This document shows positions 4,488 through 5,264 of a DNA stretch of 5,264 bases, piece by piece. Both the position numbers and the translations under genes were made by a program. Each line of letters opens with the position of its first letter. The first letter of the stretch is position 1. The stretch is from an uncultured Methanomassiliicoccales archaeon. GTDB taxonomy: Archaea > Thermoplasmatota > Thermoplasmata > SG8-5. The stretch is taken from NCBI GenBank assembly GCA_938004075.1, contig CALKWP010000159.1:1-5264 (forward strand), in the 5' to 3' direction. A model generated the notes under the pieces. That model worked only from the letters and a program-made list of their open reading frames with translations. It was not told where the DNA came from and ran no database searches.

Positions 4488-5218
4488 TCATATCTCCAGT
4501 ATCTTCTTGACAATGGGCCCGAAGGTTATATCCTTCATTACCACCATGCTGGGTATCATGTATTTGGAGGTTTCGGGCATTTCAGCCAGGTAATTATTTT
4601 CCTTTAGATGCTGGACCATCCTGGTGTGCTCCAGGCGGTAATCCTCATAATCCAGGTGCGCGGAGATGGCTATGCAATCGTATTTTCTGGCTGCCAGAAG
4701 GATTGTGGCCGGGTTCTGTAAGACCCCGGATTTCAGAAGCGCGCTGTCCAGCGGTTTCCTGGGATTGAACCTTATGTGGGACAGCGTCATGACCTTGAAA
4801 CCGAGCTTGAGCAGATTCGGAATTCTCTTCTTTATGACCAGGTTCTCGGCTTCCATCCTCTTTCTTGACTTGGACACGATATGCCTGGAGGTGCCCAGGT
4901 GCTCCGCAAGCTCCTTATCGTTCATGTCCGGGTTGGAAACAAGGCCGTACATCACCTTCTTCTCATTGTCCGAGAGCTCTATCGGGCTTGAATCCTCGGG
5001 AATGCCAGTGAATATGTCCGGTGGCAATTCCAGACCGGTTTTGCTAGCCAGCAGAGGGGCATAATCCAGGAACAGGGGGATGCTGCTGAGTGCAAATGGG
5101 AAAAGCACTATCTCGGGATGCTTCTGATCCAGTATTCCAGCTTTGGCAAACGTGTCTATCCTGATGTCGTTGATGCGGCAAAGGTCTGAATAATTCTTTG
5201 CGAGATTGATAGAGAATC
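4488..5218 (-). CDS. Winged-HTH transcriptional regulator, Lrp/AsnC-like, 5' end missing
   Basis: The frame is open from the last genuine base (5218) to TGA at 4488-4490, giving 242 complete codons with the N-terminus beyond the contig. A GTG at 5106-5108 could serve as a start, but the 36 codons upstream are open and protein-like (for example NYSDLCRINDIRIDTFAKAG), so the gene very likely begins further out. Residues about 81-127 (numbered from the first full codon) form a helix-turn-helix: LSDNEKKVMYGLVSN, then KELAEHLGTSRHIVSKSRKR. Its helix spacing resembles Lrp/AsnC DNA-binding domains. The C-terminal half (about 136-242) has alternating strands and helices and may be a ligand or dimerisation domain; I do not recognise it more precisely. 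It would bind DNA in the cytoplasm; targets are unknown. It converges on the KaiC-like gene. The apparent upstream stop (5217-5219) is made by the adapter junction. Confidence 0.75.
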
Positions 5219-5264
5219 AGATCGGAAGAGCGTCGTGTAGGGAAAGAGTGTAGATCTCGGTGGT
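5219..5264. other. Illumina TruSeq adapter contamination
   Basis: The final 46 bases begin AGATCGGAAGAGC, continue GTCGTGTAGGGAAAGAGTG and end TAGATCTCGGTGGT. This is the reverse complement of the Illumina universal adapter as I know it, with no mismatch seen. It is library-construction sequence, not genomic DNA. The true contig ends at 5218 (or one or two bases later if the genome happens to share the first adapter bases). Confidence 0.97.

Overview
The window looks like a euryarchaeal contig end. The evidence is a class I lysyl-tRNA synthetase of archaeal type, a GfcR-like helix-turn-helix/phosphoribosyltransferase regulator, a single-domain KaiC/RecA-family ATPase, TATA-type promoters about 25-30 bases before the predicted transcript starts, strong GGTG/GGAGG ribosome binding sites and oligo-T terminators. 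The tRNA gene carries no encoded CCA. A Thermoplasmata-like host is plausible from the gene types, but that is an inference from memory, not a search result.

Layout: at 1-147 lies the C-terminal tail of a plus-strand gene, perhaps an ECF/CbiO-type ABC ATPase. A small minus-strand zinc-ribbon protein (152-451) converges on it. From 452 to 1265 there is no protein gene. This stretch holds a tRNA-Gln(CUG) locus: a damaged tRNA copy (560-626) and an intact copy (783-854), each with its own near-identical promoter, interleaved with three related hairpin elements of about 63-70 bases (663-725, 881-950, 977-1046). The hairpins end in the same 3' sequence as the tRNA. Two of them begin with the same 5' acceptor sequence as the tRNA but replace its interior with a long imperfect hairpin. 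The inner stem shows compensatory base changes between copies. This array is the most unusual thing in the window. A T-rich bidirectional terminator and two hairpins (1047-1176) separate it from the next operon.

At 1266-3473 on the minus strand, gfcR and lysS form a compact operon with a 24-base gap. It is transcribed from a clear TATA promoter next to an 8-bp dyad that could be an operator. Divergently, a KaiC-like ATPase (3654-4349) has its own promoter and a strong ribosome binding site. A structured intergenic stretch ending in a T-run (4388-4479) separates it from a convergent winged-HTH regulator (4488-5218), whose N-terminus is cut off by the contig end.

The last 46 bases (5219-5264) are not biological. 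They match the Illumina TruSeq adapter and should be trimmed. The junction creates a false stop codon in the regulator frame. Apart from the tRNA/hairpin array the gene content is ordinary; I see no defence system, CRISPR array or mobile-element gene.
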